Below are positions 17,354 to 26,264 of a stretch of 36,337 nucleotides of DNA, piece by piece. The notes beneath the pieces were generated by a model. The model did no database searches. It saw only the letters and a program-made list of their open reading frames with translations, and was not told the origin of the DNA. Numbering within the stretch: position 1 is the stretch's first letter; every line of letters begins with the position of its first letter. This stretch comes from Pseudomonadales bacterium (lineage in GTDB: Bacteria > Pseudomonadota > Gammaproteobacteria > Pseudomonadales > Azotimanducaceae). A program made the translations under genes and the position numbers. The DNA lies in NCBI GenBank assembly GCA_019090385.1, contig JAHRWB010000110.1, forward strand, positions 1 through 36,337, read 5' to 3'.

Positions 17354-17644
17354 TTACGCTTTTACATCCAGCAAAAATCCGAGCAGCTGATCGGCCGTTT
17401 CTATAACTTTAGTCGATGCCTGGACCTGGCGCTTGTGTGATTGCAAATCAATAATTGCTTCGGTGGCGTCCGATACGTTTTTCGCGGAACTATCTGCCCC
17501 GCTGGATTGCCCATCCGGTGACATACTCTTTGCGTTACCATTGTTCAAACTAAGCTTGGCCACATCCTGTGCTGCTGTTCTCATTCCATTGAGGCCTCTT
17601 TGAACTCCGCTTATACCTATCTCCATAAGAGGGTTTACGGCCAT
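17354..17644 (-). CDS. Small flagellar basal-body-rod-like protein
   Basis: The 96-residue protein has an N-terminal PLMEIGISGVQRGLNGM segment. Its C-terminal helix (IIDLQSHKRQVQASTKVIE) resembles the C-terminal coiled region of flagellar rod and hook proteins (Flg_bbr_C type). The middle is short and Ser/Gly-rich. GAGGT lies 5-6 nt before the ATG. No other flagellar gene is in the window, so a structural flagellar role is uncertain; pairing with the downstream SprA-like gene suggests an accessory role. It is far shorter than FlgB, FlgC or FlgG. Confidence 0.75.
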   Translation of the reverse strand: MAVNPLMEIGISGVQRGLNGMRTAAQDVAKLSLNNGNAKSMSPDGQSSGADSSAKNVSDATEAIIDLQSHKRQVQASTKVIETADQLLGFLLDVKA

Positions 17645-17893
17645 TCTAACCTCACATTGACTGATCCGGTTTCATGCCCGCATTGGCGATAGACCAGTCG
17701 CCCCGAGCATATCCGATTGAGCGGCATACGAAAGCGCTTTAGAGCCACTTTGTGCGCCACATCTCACAAATAATGCATGCATAACTGCTGGTCGACAAAA
17801 CCCGGACTTCGCAAACTAAACCACAGGCCGGAATTGCACATGCAAGGCCAGGCAAAAAATTTAGCAAAACCATGAAAATACAAGGTAAACACC

Positions 17894-18643
17894 ATGCGAA
17901 AACTGCCTGACACCGGTTTTACACTAAAATCGTTGAGCTATAAACTATTTCCCGCCACCTGCCACCTTTGCATGATGAACAGCCAGCGATCATTCGACTT
18001 ATGCGAATGCTGTGAAGCAGCGCTACCGCTTGTGGCTTTGAGCTGTATCCACTGCGCCCTGCCCTTACCCGAGGTACTACAGACCATACCCCAAATTGAC
18101 ATACAACCCATTTGCACAACATGCCTGCACGCACCACCATCCTTCAAACGCGCCATTGCCGGGTTTCTGTACGCATCCCACATAATAAATATGCTACATC
18201 GGATAAAATTCCAGCAGGGAACATTGGACAGTTATTTATTGAGCCATTTATTCGTGCGCCAGCTTGAGCTAGCTTATACCAAACAGCGTTTACCTGAGAT
18301 CATACTACCGGTACCCCTTGCACCGGCCAGGCTTTTTCGCAGGGGTTACAATCAATCCGCTGGAATCGCCAGGCAGCTGGGCCAAGAGTTGAATATCCCG
18401 GTTAATTACCACCTGTTAAGTCGCAAGTTAAATACTCGGCCACAAACCGGATTAAACCGCACCGCGCGAGCGAAAAACCTGCACAACGCCTTCCAGGTAG
18501 ACAAGCCTATAAAATATACTTGCGTTGCGCTGGTAGATGACGTGATGACCACCGGTGCCACATTGCAGTCTTTGGCGCAGTGTTTGCTGTCTGCCGGCGT
18601 GGAAGAAGTCCACGTCTGGGTGCTGGCAAGAACACCACAATAA
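17894..18643 (+). CDS. comF: ComF family phosphoribosyltransferase-like protein
   Basis: The 249-residue protein resembles ComF/GntX proteins, linked to DNA uptake and use of DNA as a nutrient. The N-terminus has zinc-type cysteine pairs (CHLC, CECC, CIHC, CTTC). The central region has LPVPLAPARLFRRGYNQSAGIAR, and the C-terminal PRPP-binding motif is VALVDDVMTTGATLQSL. The ATG at 17894 follows AAGGT. In many gammaproteobacteria comF lies next to bioB; here a molybdate transporter operon follows after 66 nt on the same strand. Confidence 0.93.
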   Translation: MRKLPDTGFTLKSLSYKLFPATCHLCMMNSQRSFDLCECCEAALPLVALSCIHCALPLPEVLQTIPQIDIQPICTTCLHAPPSFKRAIAGFLYASHIINMLHRIKFQQGTLDSYLLSHLFVRQLELAYTKQRLPEIILPVPLAPARLFRRGYNQSAGIARQLGQELNIPVNYHLLSRKLNTRPQTGLNRTARAKNLHNAFQVDKPIKYTCVALVDDVMTTGATLQSLAQCLLSAGVEEVHVWVLARTPQ

Positions 18644-18709
18644 TAAAACCCAAAATGCCCAAAGCTGCTAAACTGCCTCCTTCCAGCAGCCTCTTAACTC
18701 GGCCAATAT

Positions 18710-19576
18710 ATGATGCATCGATCCGCATCCCCCAAGCAAATAATGCATGCCACAAAACACCGCTATAGCCTTGCTTTAATGCGCAGCTTGGGAACAGTCA
18801 TGGCCAGTGTGATATTAGCTGGCACGGCAATTTTTGGATGCTCTCCAAACACCGCTCTTCCCGATGATCACGCTCCGCTGCGGATTGCTGTCGCCACTAA
18901 TTTTCAGTCCACCTTTGAAAACTTATCCACTCTTTTTGAACAACAATCAAAATCCATCACTCTATCTCCAAGCTATGGCTCTTCCGGACTGCTGTATACA
19001 CAAATTATCAATGGTGCGCCCTTTGATGTATTTTTATCTGCTGACGCTCAGCGAGCTCAAAATCTGCATCTCTGGCAACAACAAAAACAGGTGGGGCATT
19101 CGCGGATATATACCTATGCTTACGGGCAATTGGTACTATGGGCGCCAAATGAAGTCCACCCGGATCTCGCATGGCTCAGTCAATACAAAGGCAATATAGC
19201 AATGGCAAACCCTGCCCTGGCACCCTATGGCCAAGCAGCCAAAGCCTGCATGGAAAAAATGCAAGTTATCAGTGAACAGCACCAATTGATTATGGGCTCG
19301 AGTGTCGCCCAGGCCTTCCATTTTATTGCCAGTGGTGCTGCCAGTGTCGGTATCATTGCAAAATCCCAGGTACTGGACTTCGCCGTTGACCCTGAGCATT
19401 ACTGGCATCTACCTCAGGATTGCTATCCACCTATTAAACAACAGCTTGTTGCACTGGTCTCTACTGACGATGAACGAAATGCTCAAATTGACATTTTCCT
19501 GACGTTTCTAAGCAGCCAACAAGCCCAGCAGCTCATCGAAAAAGCGGGATATCTGCCTGGACATACTGGTGCATAG
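18710..19576 (+). CDS. modA: Molybdate ABC transporter substrate-binding protein ModA
   Basis: The protein of up to 288 residues is the periplasmic binding component for molybdate or tungstate. The mature part starts LRIAVATNFQSTFENL, followed by LSPSYGSSGLLYTQI and GAPFDVFLSADA, the characteristic ModA oxyanion-binding segments. The C-terminal VAQAFHFIASGAASVGIIAKSQ fits as well. The N-terminus is a signal sequence ending in FGCSPN, suggesting a lipoprotein, although Phe at -2 of the lipobox is unusual. ATGs at 18743 and 18779 are plausible later starts; none has a clear ribosome binding site. The stop overlaps modB by 8 nt. Confidence 0.93.
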   Translation: MMHRSASPKQIMHATKHRYSLALMRSLGTVMASVILAGTAIFGCSPNTALPDDHAPLRIAVATNFQSTFENLSTLFEQQSKSITLSPSYGSSGLLYTQIINGAPFDVFLSADAQRAQNLHLWQQQKQVGHSRIYTYAYGQLVLWAPNEVHPDLAWLSQYKGNIAMANPALAPYGQAAKACMEKMQVISEQHQLIMGSSVAQAFHFIASGAASVGIIAKSQVLDFAVDPEHYWHLPQDCYPPIKQQLVALVSTDDERNAQIDIFLTFLSSQQAQQLIEKAGYLPGHTGA

Positions 19577-20255
19577 CGAAAACTATTGGACAGAACTTTT
19601 TGCAGCAACCCAGGTGACTCTCAGCCTGGCAGCGGTAACAACTGCCGTACTACTGTTGCTATGCCCAGCGATAGCCTGGTGGTTTACTCGCACCCAAAAC
19701 AAAGCCCGACCCGTACTGGAAGCACTTACTTCACTGCCGCTGATTTTACCCCCCACCGTCATCGGGTTTTATCTATTGATCAGTATCAGCCCCAACGGTT
19801 TTATAGGGCTCCCCTGGATCAAGCTAACAGGGGAGAGCCTGGCTTTCTCGTTCACCGGTCTGGTAATCGGTTCACTCATCTATTCGCTTCCATTCGTTCT
19901 GCAACCCCTGGTTACCAGCTTCCGTAATACCGATGAACGTCTTCTTGAAGCAGCGGCGTCTCTGGGCGCCTCTCCTGTTACCCGCTTTCTATTCCTGGTA
20001 TTGCCTATGCACAAGCGCGCGCTGATTTCAGTTGCTACCCTGGGTTTTGCGCACACATTGGGTGAATTTGGCATCGTCCTGATGATTGGCGGCAACCTGG
20101 AAGGAAAAACTCGCGTACTCTCCATCGTATTATTTGATCAAGTAGAATCGCTGCGTTATCAGGATGCACACTCCACTGCTTTATTTATGCTTGCGATGGC
20201 ATTAATTACAATGACGCTGGTATACAGATTCCAGTCACCAAAAACCCATGACTGA
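19569..20255 (+). CDS. modB: Molybdate ABC transporter permease ModB
   Basis: The 228-residue inner-membrane permease has about five hydrophobic segments. The LPLILPPTVIGFYLL segment and the cytoplasmic EAA loop (EAAASLGASPVTRFLFLVLP, then GFAHTLGEFGIVLMIGGN) that docks the ATPase are typical of ModB. It starts with GTG at 19569, overlapping the modA stop by 8 nt, and overlaps the modC start by 8 nt, so translation is likely coupled along the operon. Confidence 0.95.
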   Translation: MHSENYWTELFAATQVTLSLAAVTTAVLLLLCPAIAWWFTRTQNKARPVLEALTSLPLILPPTVIGFYLLISISPNGFIGLPWIKLTGESLAFSFTGLVIGSLIYSLPFVLQPLVTSFRNTDERLLEAAASLGASPVTRFLFLVLPMHKRALISVATLGFAHTLGEFGIVLMIGGNLEGKTRVLSIVLFDQVESLRYQDAHSTALFMLAMALITMTLVYRFQSPKTHD

Positions 20256-21435
20256 TTACTCTGGGACAACAAGCGAGAGTGGCATAGATTTACATCTTTC
20301 AGGCAGGGTTACTCGATCATCCGGCTTTAAACTTTCACTGGATATCAAAGAAAAAATCCAGGGGGTCACAGCAGTTATAGGGCATTCTGGTTCTGGCAAA
20401 AGCAGTTTAATGCGCTGCATATCAGGCTTTGAGCCCCATGCCTCTATTAATCTCCAGGTAAACGGTGAACCATGGCAAGATCATAATGTCTGTCTTCCCC
20501 CGCAACAACGTCCGGTAAGTACTGTTTTCCAGGAAGCTCGACTTTTTCCGCATTTGTCGGTACTGGATAACCTTAAATTTGTAATCCGACGATTTCCCAA
20601 TGCGCATAAAATAGATGCATTGAATCACTCCCATCAGGATTTTTGCCTGCCTCTGGATGAAGTGATTCAGGCACTCTCTCTCGAGGCCTTACTAGCCCAG
20701 CCAGCCCGCAATTTATCGGGAGGAGAAGCCCAACGCGTAGCACTGGCGCGAGCACTACTGCGACCTGCAAAGCTATGGATACTCGATGAGCCACTGGCTA
20801 ATCTTGATATGCAAGCCAGACTAGAAATAGCACCCTATATCCAAATGTTATGCAGACGGCATGCCATACCTGTTTTGTACGTCACACACAATCTGCAGGA
20901 AGTTTTGCAAATTGCAGATCAAGCCTGGCTAGTCGATCAGGGGCAAGTCCAGATAATAGAACGTGTCGGAGAACTGACCCAACGTTTCCCCTCTATCTTA
21001 TCCACCGACGAGGACCTCGGCGGTGTATTGGAATGCGATTGGGTAAGCTATCACCAACGATATGGACTCACCGAATTAAGACTATCCAAATCGAGTCTCT
21101 TCCTGGGCGGCAAAATACCCGCACATACAACACAAGATAGTTTTCCCACGCAGACAAAACTAAAAGTTTTTGTTCCGGCCCGGGACGTCAGCATAGCCAA
21201 AACCCCTGTTGAAGGGGTCAGCCTCATGAACCAGTTACCTGTTACAATCGTATCCATAGACCAGGATACACCGCAAACACAACTAATCACTCTAGACTGT
21301 GAAGGCCAAAAGCTTCTTGCCCGTATTACCCGCTACTCTACCGAACAGCTGGGACTTAATACAGGACAGGCAGTATTTGCACTGATAAAAACCGTTTCAC
21401 TTGCCCTACCAGAGCGAGAATATCAATATGAGTAG
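20248..21435 (+). CDS. modC: Molybdate ABC transporter ATP-binding protein ModC
   Basis: The 395-residue cytoplasmic ATPase powers ModB. Walker A is GHSGSGKSSL, the ABC signature is LSGGEAQRVALARAL, Walker B is LWILDEPL, and the switch His is in YVTHNLQE. The C-terminal region (about 290-390) is the regulatory molybdate-binding TOBE/Mop domain, recognisable by FVPARDVSIA. An insertion of roughly 20 residues, at about residues 116-138, lies between the Q-loop region and the signature motif. It overlaps modB and srkA by 8 nt each. No modE regulator is in the window. Confidence 0.95.
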   Translation: MTDYSGTTSESGIDLHLSGRVTRSSGFKLSLDIKEKIQGVTAVIGHSGSGKSSLMRCISGFEPHASINLQVNGEPWQDHNVCLPPQQRPVSTVFQEARLFPHLSVLDNLKFVIRRFPNAHKIDALNHSHQDFCLPLDEVIQALSLEALLAQPARNLSGGEAQRVALARALLRPAKLWILDEPLANLDMQARLEIAPYIQMLCRRHAIPVLYVTHNLQEVLQIADQAWLVDQGQVQIIERVGELTQRFPSILSTDEDLGGVLECDWVSYHQRYGLTELRLSKSSLFLGGKIPAHTTQDSFPTQTKLKVFVPARDVSIAKTPVEGVSLMNQLPVTIVSIDQDTPQTQLITLDCEGQKLLARITRYSTEQLGLNTGQAVFALIKTVSLALPEREYQYE

Positions 21436-22417
21436 TACCAGGACAGAGCAGGATTTACCCTTCAGCAACCTTACTCCGGACACCTTACTGGATGCAGTAG
21501 AGCAAAGTGGTTGGATTCCAGACGGTACACTCGTCGCGCTCAACAGTTACGAAAACAGAGTGTACCAGGTGGGTATCCAAGAAGAAGAACCCGTCATTGT
21601 TAAATTTTATCGTCCCGGTCGGTGGAGTGATGAACAAATTCAGGAAGAACATAATTTTCTGGCGGAGCTCTCAGACCTTGAACTTCCCTGTGTAGCACCT
21701 CTGCAATCTGCCACGGGAGAGACCCTCTTTCATGAGAACAATTTTCGGCTGACATTGTTTCCCCGTCAGGGCGGATACCCGCCGGATATCGAGAACCCGG
21801 ATAATTTACAAATTTTGGCTCGCTGTATTGCCCGCATTCACGCGGTCGGCGCTACCCAGGCATTTAAGCACCGCAAGCATTTAACGGTTACCGGTATGGG
21901 CAATGAAAGTAGCGGGTTTTTACTGGAACACGACTTTATCCCCCAGGAGCTAATTCCCGCCTATGAGACCACCAGCAAGGATCTGCTGGATCGTTTGGCT
22001 GACCTGAGCATACCCACAAACACCCGTATTCACGGAGACTGCCATCTGGGCAATATTTTATGGCGTAATGACGCTCCACACTTTGTAGATTTTGACGATG
22101 CACTAATGGGACCGGCTATCCAGGATCTTTGGTTATTGCTATCCGGCAACCGCTCAGAGCGCACCGGGCAATTGAGTGAATTACTGGAAGCCTACAGCGA
22201 GTTCCATGATTTTGACCTGAAACAACTCAATCTGATTGAACCCCTGCGTACTTTAAGAATTATTCACCACGCTGCGTGGCTAGCAAGACGCTGGCATGAT
22301 CCAGCATTTCCAATGGCTTTTCCATGGTTCAACACCACGCGATTCTGGTCTGATCATATCCTGGAATTACGTGAGCAAATGGCGGCCCTGGATGAAGAAC
22401 CCCTCAGAGTCTACTAG
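21428..22417 (+). CDS. srkA: Stress response Ser/Thr kinase SrkA (YihE/RdoA)
   Basis: The 329-residue protein matches the length of E. coli SrkA, an APH/choline-kinase-fold protein kinase linked to envelope and oxidative stress survival. The N-lobe has LNSYENRVYQVG and the Lys-containing VIVKFYRPGRW. The catalytic loop is HGDCHLGNILW and the metal-binding motif is FVDFDDALMGPA. I chose the ATG at 21428, which overlaps the modC stop by 8 nt (ATGAGTAG); the frame extends to a TTG at 21401 with no extra conserved residues. In E. coli the kinase is next to dsbA, so placement behind modABC is unusual. Confidence 0.93.
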   Translation: MSSTRTEQDLPFSNLTPDTLLDAVEQSGWIPDGTLVALNSYENRVYQVGIQEEEPVIVKFYRPGRWSDEQIQEEHNFLAELSDLELPCVAPLQSATGETLFHENNFRLTLFPRQGGYPPDIENPDNLQILARCIARIHAVGATQAFKHRKHLTVTGMGNESSGFLLEHDFIPQELIPAYETTSKDLLDRLADLSIPTNTRIHGDCHLGNILWRNDAPHFVDFDDALMGPAIQDLWLLLSGNRSERTGQLSELLEAYSEFHDFDLKQLNLIEPLRTLRIIHHAAWLARRWHDPAFPMAFPWFNTTRFWSDHILELREQMAALDEEPLRVY

Positions 22418-22452
22418 CAGGAAATGATGAATACCCCCCCCTCGCGTAGGTT

Positions 22453-23598
22453 CTAGGGTAAGGCTATTGATGCATACTCCCGCTTGTTGCGCACTACATT
22501 GGCATACTGCGCCAATAAAAATGGCTTCTCCTGCTCAGGGCAAGCGGCCAAATGTTTGGTAAACTCTGCGGGAACAGTTGTTGCCTCAGATTCGGATAAT
22601 AAGCCCCGAGTACCATCACCATCCAAATATCTGGCAGAGTAATGATGCGTCGAAAAAGCCTTTAACCCCTCCACAATAGATTCATCTAATACCTGTGCAG
22701 TGTTTTCCGCAGTCCCACAACCATCCACCAGTACTTGACCTACCTCCAGATGTACCTGCCCCTTCAGTCCGGTAATACTGGCGACAATACTATCCAGGTC
22801 AGCACCTTGTGGTTTGGTATATTGATTTTGACTGGCTGCCATATACAGTTCGTGGGCTTTAATCAAATCGCAAGGATCCAGCTCATAAGAGATTGAAACC
22901 GGTACCATATTCAGTTGCGCAACCACCTCAGAAAACTCACTGGTATCTTTACGAAATGCCAGCCCCAACATTTTTATCAAGGCCACATCTGTTCGATCAA
23001 GACCATCTTTCGAACGCCCTTCTCTTTGCGCTATCCAGATTGACTGCCCCTGCTCAATAGAATGTCGGATATACCGAGAAGTTTTTAACATGCTGGCGTA
23101 AATATTTTTAGTGCCTTTTACACTGCGAGGAATGATGAAACTCTTATTCAGACGCATCAGATCTGACATAAATTCTGTAGTTAATAAATTATCGCCAATG
23201 GCAATACGGGACGAATTGAGTCCTGCCTGCAACAGAGAATAATTTAGAAAAGCAGAATCCAGTGTGATATCTCGATGATTGGATATGAATAAATAACCTT
23301 TATTGGGGTCCAGCTCTGCCAAGCCAGCAGCTGAATAGCGGCTGACAGAGGCTTTAATCATCTGTTCAAAATAGACAGACATCATATTCTGAAAGCCTTC
23401 AATACTTTGTATTTTTCTAAAGCCATCGCCCATGCTACGGGCAATTATGCGATGCGATAACCCGGGCATCCACTGGGCTAAACGTGGGTACGCATACTTG
23501 GCAAGGGCTAGAATTAGCGCCGGGTTTTGAGCTAAACCCGTCAACACATCCTCCACCTCACCATCCACATACGGTCGAATGTCATCAAACTCAGTCAT
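22453..23598 (-). CDS. PlsC-like acyltransferase (glycerolipid acyltransferase family)
   Basis: The 381-residue protein has acyltransferase motifs: motif I as ISNHRDITLDSAFLN, and motif III-like IAQREGRSKDGLDRTD that would bind the glycerol phosphate. In motif I the Asp is one residue further from the His than in the usual H-x4-D (here H-x5-D, with another Asp at H+2). This HRDI variant occurs in a PlsC-related branch, as I recall. It lacks obvious membrane helices but may be membrane-associated. It is divergent from the metallo-beta-lactamase-fold gene across 100 bp and convergent with srkA. The acceptor substrate is unknown. Confidence 0.85.
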   Translation of the reverse strand: MTEFDDIRPYVDGEVEDVLTGLAQNPALILALAKYAYPRLAQWMPGLSHRIIARSMGDGFRKIQSIEGFQNMMSVYFEQMIKASVSRYSAAGLAELDPNKGYLFISNHRDITLDSAFLNYSLLQAGLNSSRIAIGDNLLTTEFMSDLMRLNKSFIIPRSVKGTKNIYASMLKTSRYIRHSIEQGQSIWIAQREGRSKDGLDRTDVALIKMLGLAFRKDTSEFSEVVAQLNMVPVSISYELDPCDLIKAHELYMAASQNQYTKPQGADLDSIVASITGLKGQVHLEVGQVLVDGCGTAENTAQVLDESIVEGLKAFSTHHYSARYLDGDGTRGLLSESEATTVPAEFTKHLAACPEQEKPFLLAQYANVVRNKREYASIALP

Positions 23599-23698
23599 AT
23601 ATGGCAGTATTACCCAGGACTTTTGTAGAAAACAACGGTTAATTCAAGCTAGCGTGTATATTACACTGAGCCCGTGTAATGCGCGCAGAGACCTTAAT

Positions 23699-24661
23699 AT
23701 GTATTCTAAACTTGGTACCAAACCCTATACCAAAGGCCTACACAGTTTAGGCAATAACGCTTATGCCTGGCTACAACCCGATGGTGGATGGGGGTGGAGC
23801 AATGCCGGTCTTGTAGTTGATGGGGATAAAAGCCTGTTAATCGATACGCTGTATGACCTGTCACTCACCAACACCATGCTGAACGCCATGCGTGATGCAA
23901 AAGCCGGTATTAACTTTGAAACACTGGTCAATACTCATTCCAATGGTGATCACTGCAATGGAAATATGCTTTTAGACGATGCAGAAATCATTGCTTCCAA
24001 AGCCACCGCAGAAGAAATGGCCCGGGAAAACCCGGCTATGATGCGCACCCTACTTGAGAATGCACACAATACGGGGGAAGTCGGCGCATTTTTTCTGCAC
24101 TGTTTTGGGAACTTCAATTTTAACGATATTGAACCGACCCAGCCCACGCGCACCTATGAAGATAAGCTACATCTCAAAGTTGGTGATAAATCCGTTTTAC
24201 TGAAACAAGTGGGACCGGCCCATACTCTGGGCGATACGCTGGTTTATGTACCCTCAGACAAGCTGATCTTTACTGGTGACATTCTTTTTATTGAAGGCCA
24301 CCCCATACTCTGGGAAGGGCCGGTAAAAAACTGGATCGACGCCTGCGACTATATGCTGGATCTGGAACTGGAAACCGTTGTCCCCGGGCATGGTCCCATC
24401 ACTGATAAAAAAGGTATTGAGGCCGTCAGATCCTATCTGGTTTATATTCGAAATGAAGCACGCAAGCGTTTCGACACTGGTATGTCCGCTTATGAGGCCG
24501 CCATGGACATCTCTCTAAGCGACTACGACTCTTGGGGAGACGCAGAACGAATCGTAGTTAACACCTCGGTCCTCTATAAAGAATTTTCCAATTCTTCAGA
24601 ACCCAATAACATTGGAGAACTATTTGCACTTATGGCTAAAATTCACAAAGCTCGCCGTTAA
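23699..24661 (+). CDS. Metallo-beta-lactamase-fold hydrolase, HxNxDH variant
   Basis: The 320-residue protein has the MBL fold: VNTHSNGDHCNGN (79-91), VGPAHTLGDTLVY, LIFTGDILFIEGHP and VVPGHGPITD. In the first metal motif the second His of HxHxDH is Asn (H80-S-N-G-D84-H85). This occurs in a known subgroup of MBL hydrolases and may alter metal content. I chose the ATG at 23699, preceded by GAGA, because the protein then starts at the conserved core; the frame extends to 23579 but overlaps the divergent acyltransferase start. The substrate is unknown; the neighbouring acyl-CoA dehydrogenases make a thioesterase or lactonase role in catabolism possible. A small membrane protein gene follows after 11 nt. 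Confidence 0.88.
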   Translation: MYSKLGTKPYTKGLHSLGNNAYAWLQPDGGWGWSNAGLVVDGDKSLLIDTLYDLSLTNTMLNAMRDAKAGINFETLVNTHSNGDHCNGNMLLDDAEIIASKATAEEMARENPAMMRTLLENAHNTGEVGAFFLHCFGNFNFNDIEPTQPTRTYEDKLHLKVGDKSVLLKQVGPAHTLGDTLVYVPSDKLIFTGDILFIEGHPILWEGPVKNWIDACDYMLDLELETVVPGHGPITDKKGIEAVRSYLVYIRNEARKRFDTGMSAYEAAMDISLSDYDSWGDAERIVVNTSVLYKEFSNSSEPNNIGELFALMAKIHKARR

Positions 24662-24672
24662 GCTTTATTTAA

Positions 24673-25041
24673 ATGACGGACAAACTCTCGATATTTCAAC
24701 GTGCAGCTGGCCTGATAATATTGTGCACAGTATTTCTGTTCCTGGATCCATTACAGAGCAACCTGTTACATCGCCTGATCCTGCCACTCACCGCTATGCT
24801 CGGCACGATACTTATATTGCGTAGCATCGTGGCCATTGCGCTATCGACGCTATTGCTGACCTTTTTAGCCAGTAATATTTCCGGGGATATTTATCAGGCT
24901 TGGGTATACCCATCATCTGCATTTTTCTCTATGCTGATTCTGGCAGTTGTCTACATTAGGCGATTCCAGACAAACATTCGTGCTACTCACGAAAAACGCT
25001 GGGAATCTCGCCGGGGCACTCAGCGCAGCAGCAATGATTAA
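24673..25041 (+). CDS. Small hypothetical membrane protein
   Basis: The 122-residue protein has three or four hydrophobic segments (about 11-25, 32-50, 52-70 and 80-96) followed by a basic, hydrophilic tail rich in Arg. I recognise no family. It begins 11 nt after the MBL-fold gene and is probably co-transcribed with it. The frame is well separated from neighbouring genes and hydrophobicity is consistent, which supports a real gene. Confidence 0.65.
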   Translation: MTDKLSIFQRAAGLIILCTVFLFLDPLQSNLLHRLILPLTAMLGTILILRSIVAIALSTLLLTFLASNISGDIYQAWVYPSSAFFSMLILAVVYIRRFQTNIRATHEKRWESRRGTQRSSND

Positions 25042-25127
25042 CAACGCTATTATGGAAAATTAAAACTATTAATTAATACTAAAAAATACATCAAGCAATC
25101 GATCTGAAATAACGGGATATTGTAAAT

Positions 25128-26252
25128 ATGAATTTCGAATTCTCTGACGATCAAAACCTGCTAAGAGACCAGGCCCAGGGATTTTTACAGCGCAATTGCC
25201 CAATAGAAGCTGTTAGGGCGGTCCTGGAAGGCGACCAGGCTCACGATACCAAGCTGTGGAAAGGCATTGTAGAAATGGGTTGGACCGCCACAACCATACC
25301 AGAAAACTACGGCGGCATAGGCCTTGGCCACCTGGAACTTTGCGTACTCGCCGAAGAACTCGGGCGCTGCCTGGCCCCCACACCTTTTTCTTCTTCGCTG
25401 TACCTTGCCACAGAAGTACTACTGATGTGTGCTGACGATAGGCAAAAACAGCATTGGCTGCCAAAATTGGCCGAAGGCGTAGCTATTGGTACTTTCGCCC
25501 TGGCCGAAGGCGCCAAACCCCCATCAAAAAACAACATTGAAACACGCGTGCAGAATGGAAAAATCAGCGGATGCAAAATCCCTGTTCCAGATGGGGAGGT
25601 GGCAGATTTCGCCGTTGTACTGGCTAAGGATGAGGCAGGACATTCACTGTACCTGGTAGAACTCAAGGACCAGGGTGTTACGCGCCGAACGGTAAAAAGT
25701 GTTGATCCCAGCCGTTCATACGCAGAGCTTAGCTTTGCTTCAAGCCCGGCAGAACCCCTGGGTAAACTCGGTGATGGTTTTTCTATTACTGACCAACTGT
25801 TAAACCGAGCAGCAATTTTATTCGCCTTTGAACAAGTCGGGGGTGCCCAGGCCAGTCTGGAAATGGCCAGGCAATATACCCTGGAAAGATATGCCTTTGG
25901 CCGACCCATTGCTTCTTTCCAAGCCATTAAACATAAACTCGCAGATATGTATATTGCCCTCACGTTGGCACATTCAAATTGCTATTATGGTGCCTGGGCA
26001 CTTTCCAACAATGCGGCAGAGCTGCCTCTGGCAGCAGCCACAGCCAGAGTAAGTGCAACAGAAGCATTTCAATTGTGCGCCAAGGAAAATATTCAAAGCC
26101 ACGGCGGCATGGGCTTCACCTGGGAATTTAATTGCCACCTTTATTATCGCCGGGCCAAAGCAACTTCTCTTAATCTTGGTAGCCTCAACCGCTGGAAAGA
26201 ACTGTTGGTAAGTCACCTGCTAGATTCAAATAACGTTTCCAAAACACTCTAG
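25128..26252 (+). CDS. Acyl-CoA dehydrogenase (374 aa)
   Basis: The 374-residue FAD-dependent dehydrogenase starts MNFEFSDDQNLLRDQAQGFL and has the middle-domain GTFALAEGA in place of the usual strong FAD motif. The C-terminal part has RYAFGRPIASFQAIKHKLAD and IQSHGGMGFTWEFNCHLYYR, typical of the shorter FadE-like proteins found in steroid, terpenoid and branched-acid gene clusters. The usual TExxAGSD stretch is poorly conserved (AEGAKPPSKN), so FAD binding may depend on its partner. It lies 12 nt before a second acyl-CoA dehydrogenase, suggesting a heteromeric enzyme as known for FadE pairs of mycobacteria. Confidence 0.92.
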   Translation: MNFEFSDDQNLLRDQAQGFLQRNCPIEAVRAVLEGDQAHDTKLWKGIVEMGWTATTIPENYGGIGLGHLELCVLAEELGRCLAPTPFSSSLYLATEVLLMCADDRQKQHWLPKLAEGVAIGTFALAEGAKPPSKNNIETRVQNGKISGCKIPVPDGEVADFAVVLAKDEAGHSLYLVELKDQGVTRRTVKSVDPSRSYAELSFASSPAEPLGKLGDGFSITDQLLNRAAILFAFEQVGGAQASLEMARQYTLERYAFGRPIASFQAIKHKLADMYIALTLAHSNCYYGAWALSNNAAELPLAAATARVSATEAFQLCAKENIQSHGGMGFTWEFNCHLYYRRAKATSLNLGSLNRWKELLVSHLLDSNNVSKTL

Positions 26253-26264
26253 AGACCACACACT

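Noticed and set aside
17700-17770. Possible sigma-28 flagellar promoter before the rod-like gene (CTAAAG ... GCCG on the minus strand)
   Set aside because: The spacing between the two elements is about 12 nt rather than 15 and the -10 element is incomplete.
25307-25963. 218-codon antisense open frame opposite the first acyl-CoA dehydrogenase
   Set aside because: The sense frame encodes a clear acyl-CoA dehydrogenase; the antisense product is Ser/Arg/Pro-rich with no motif, a typical shadow.
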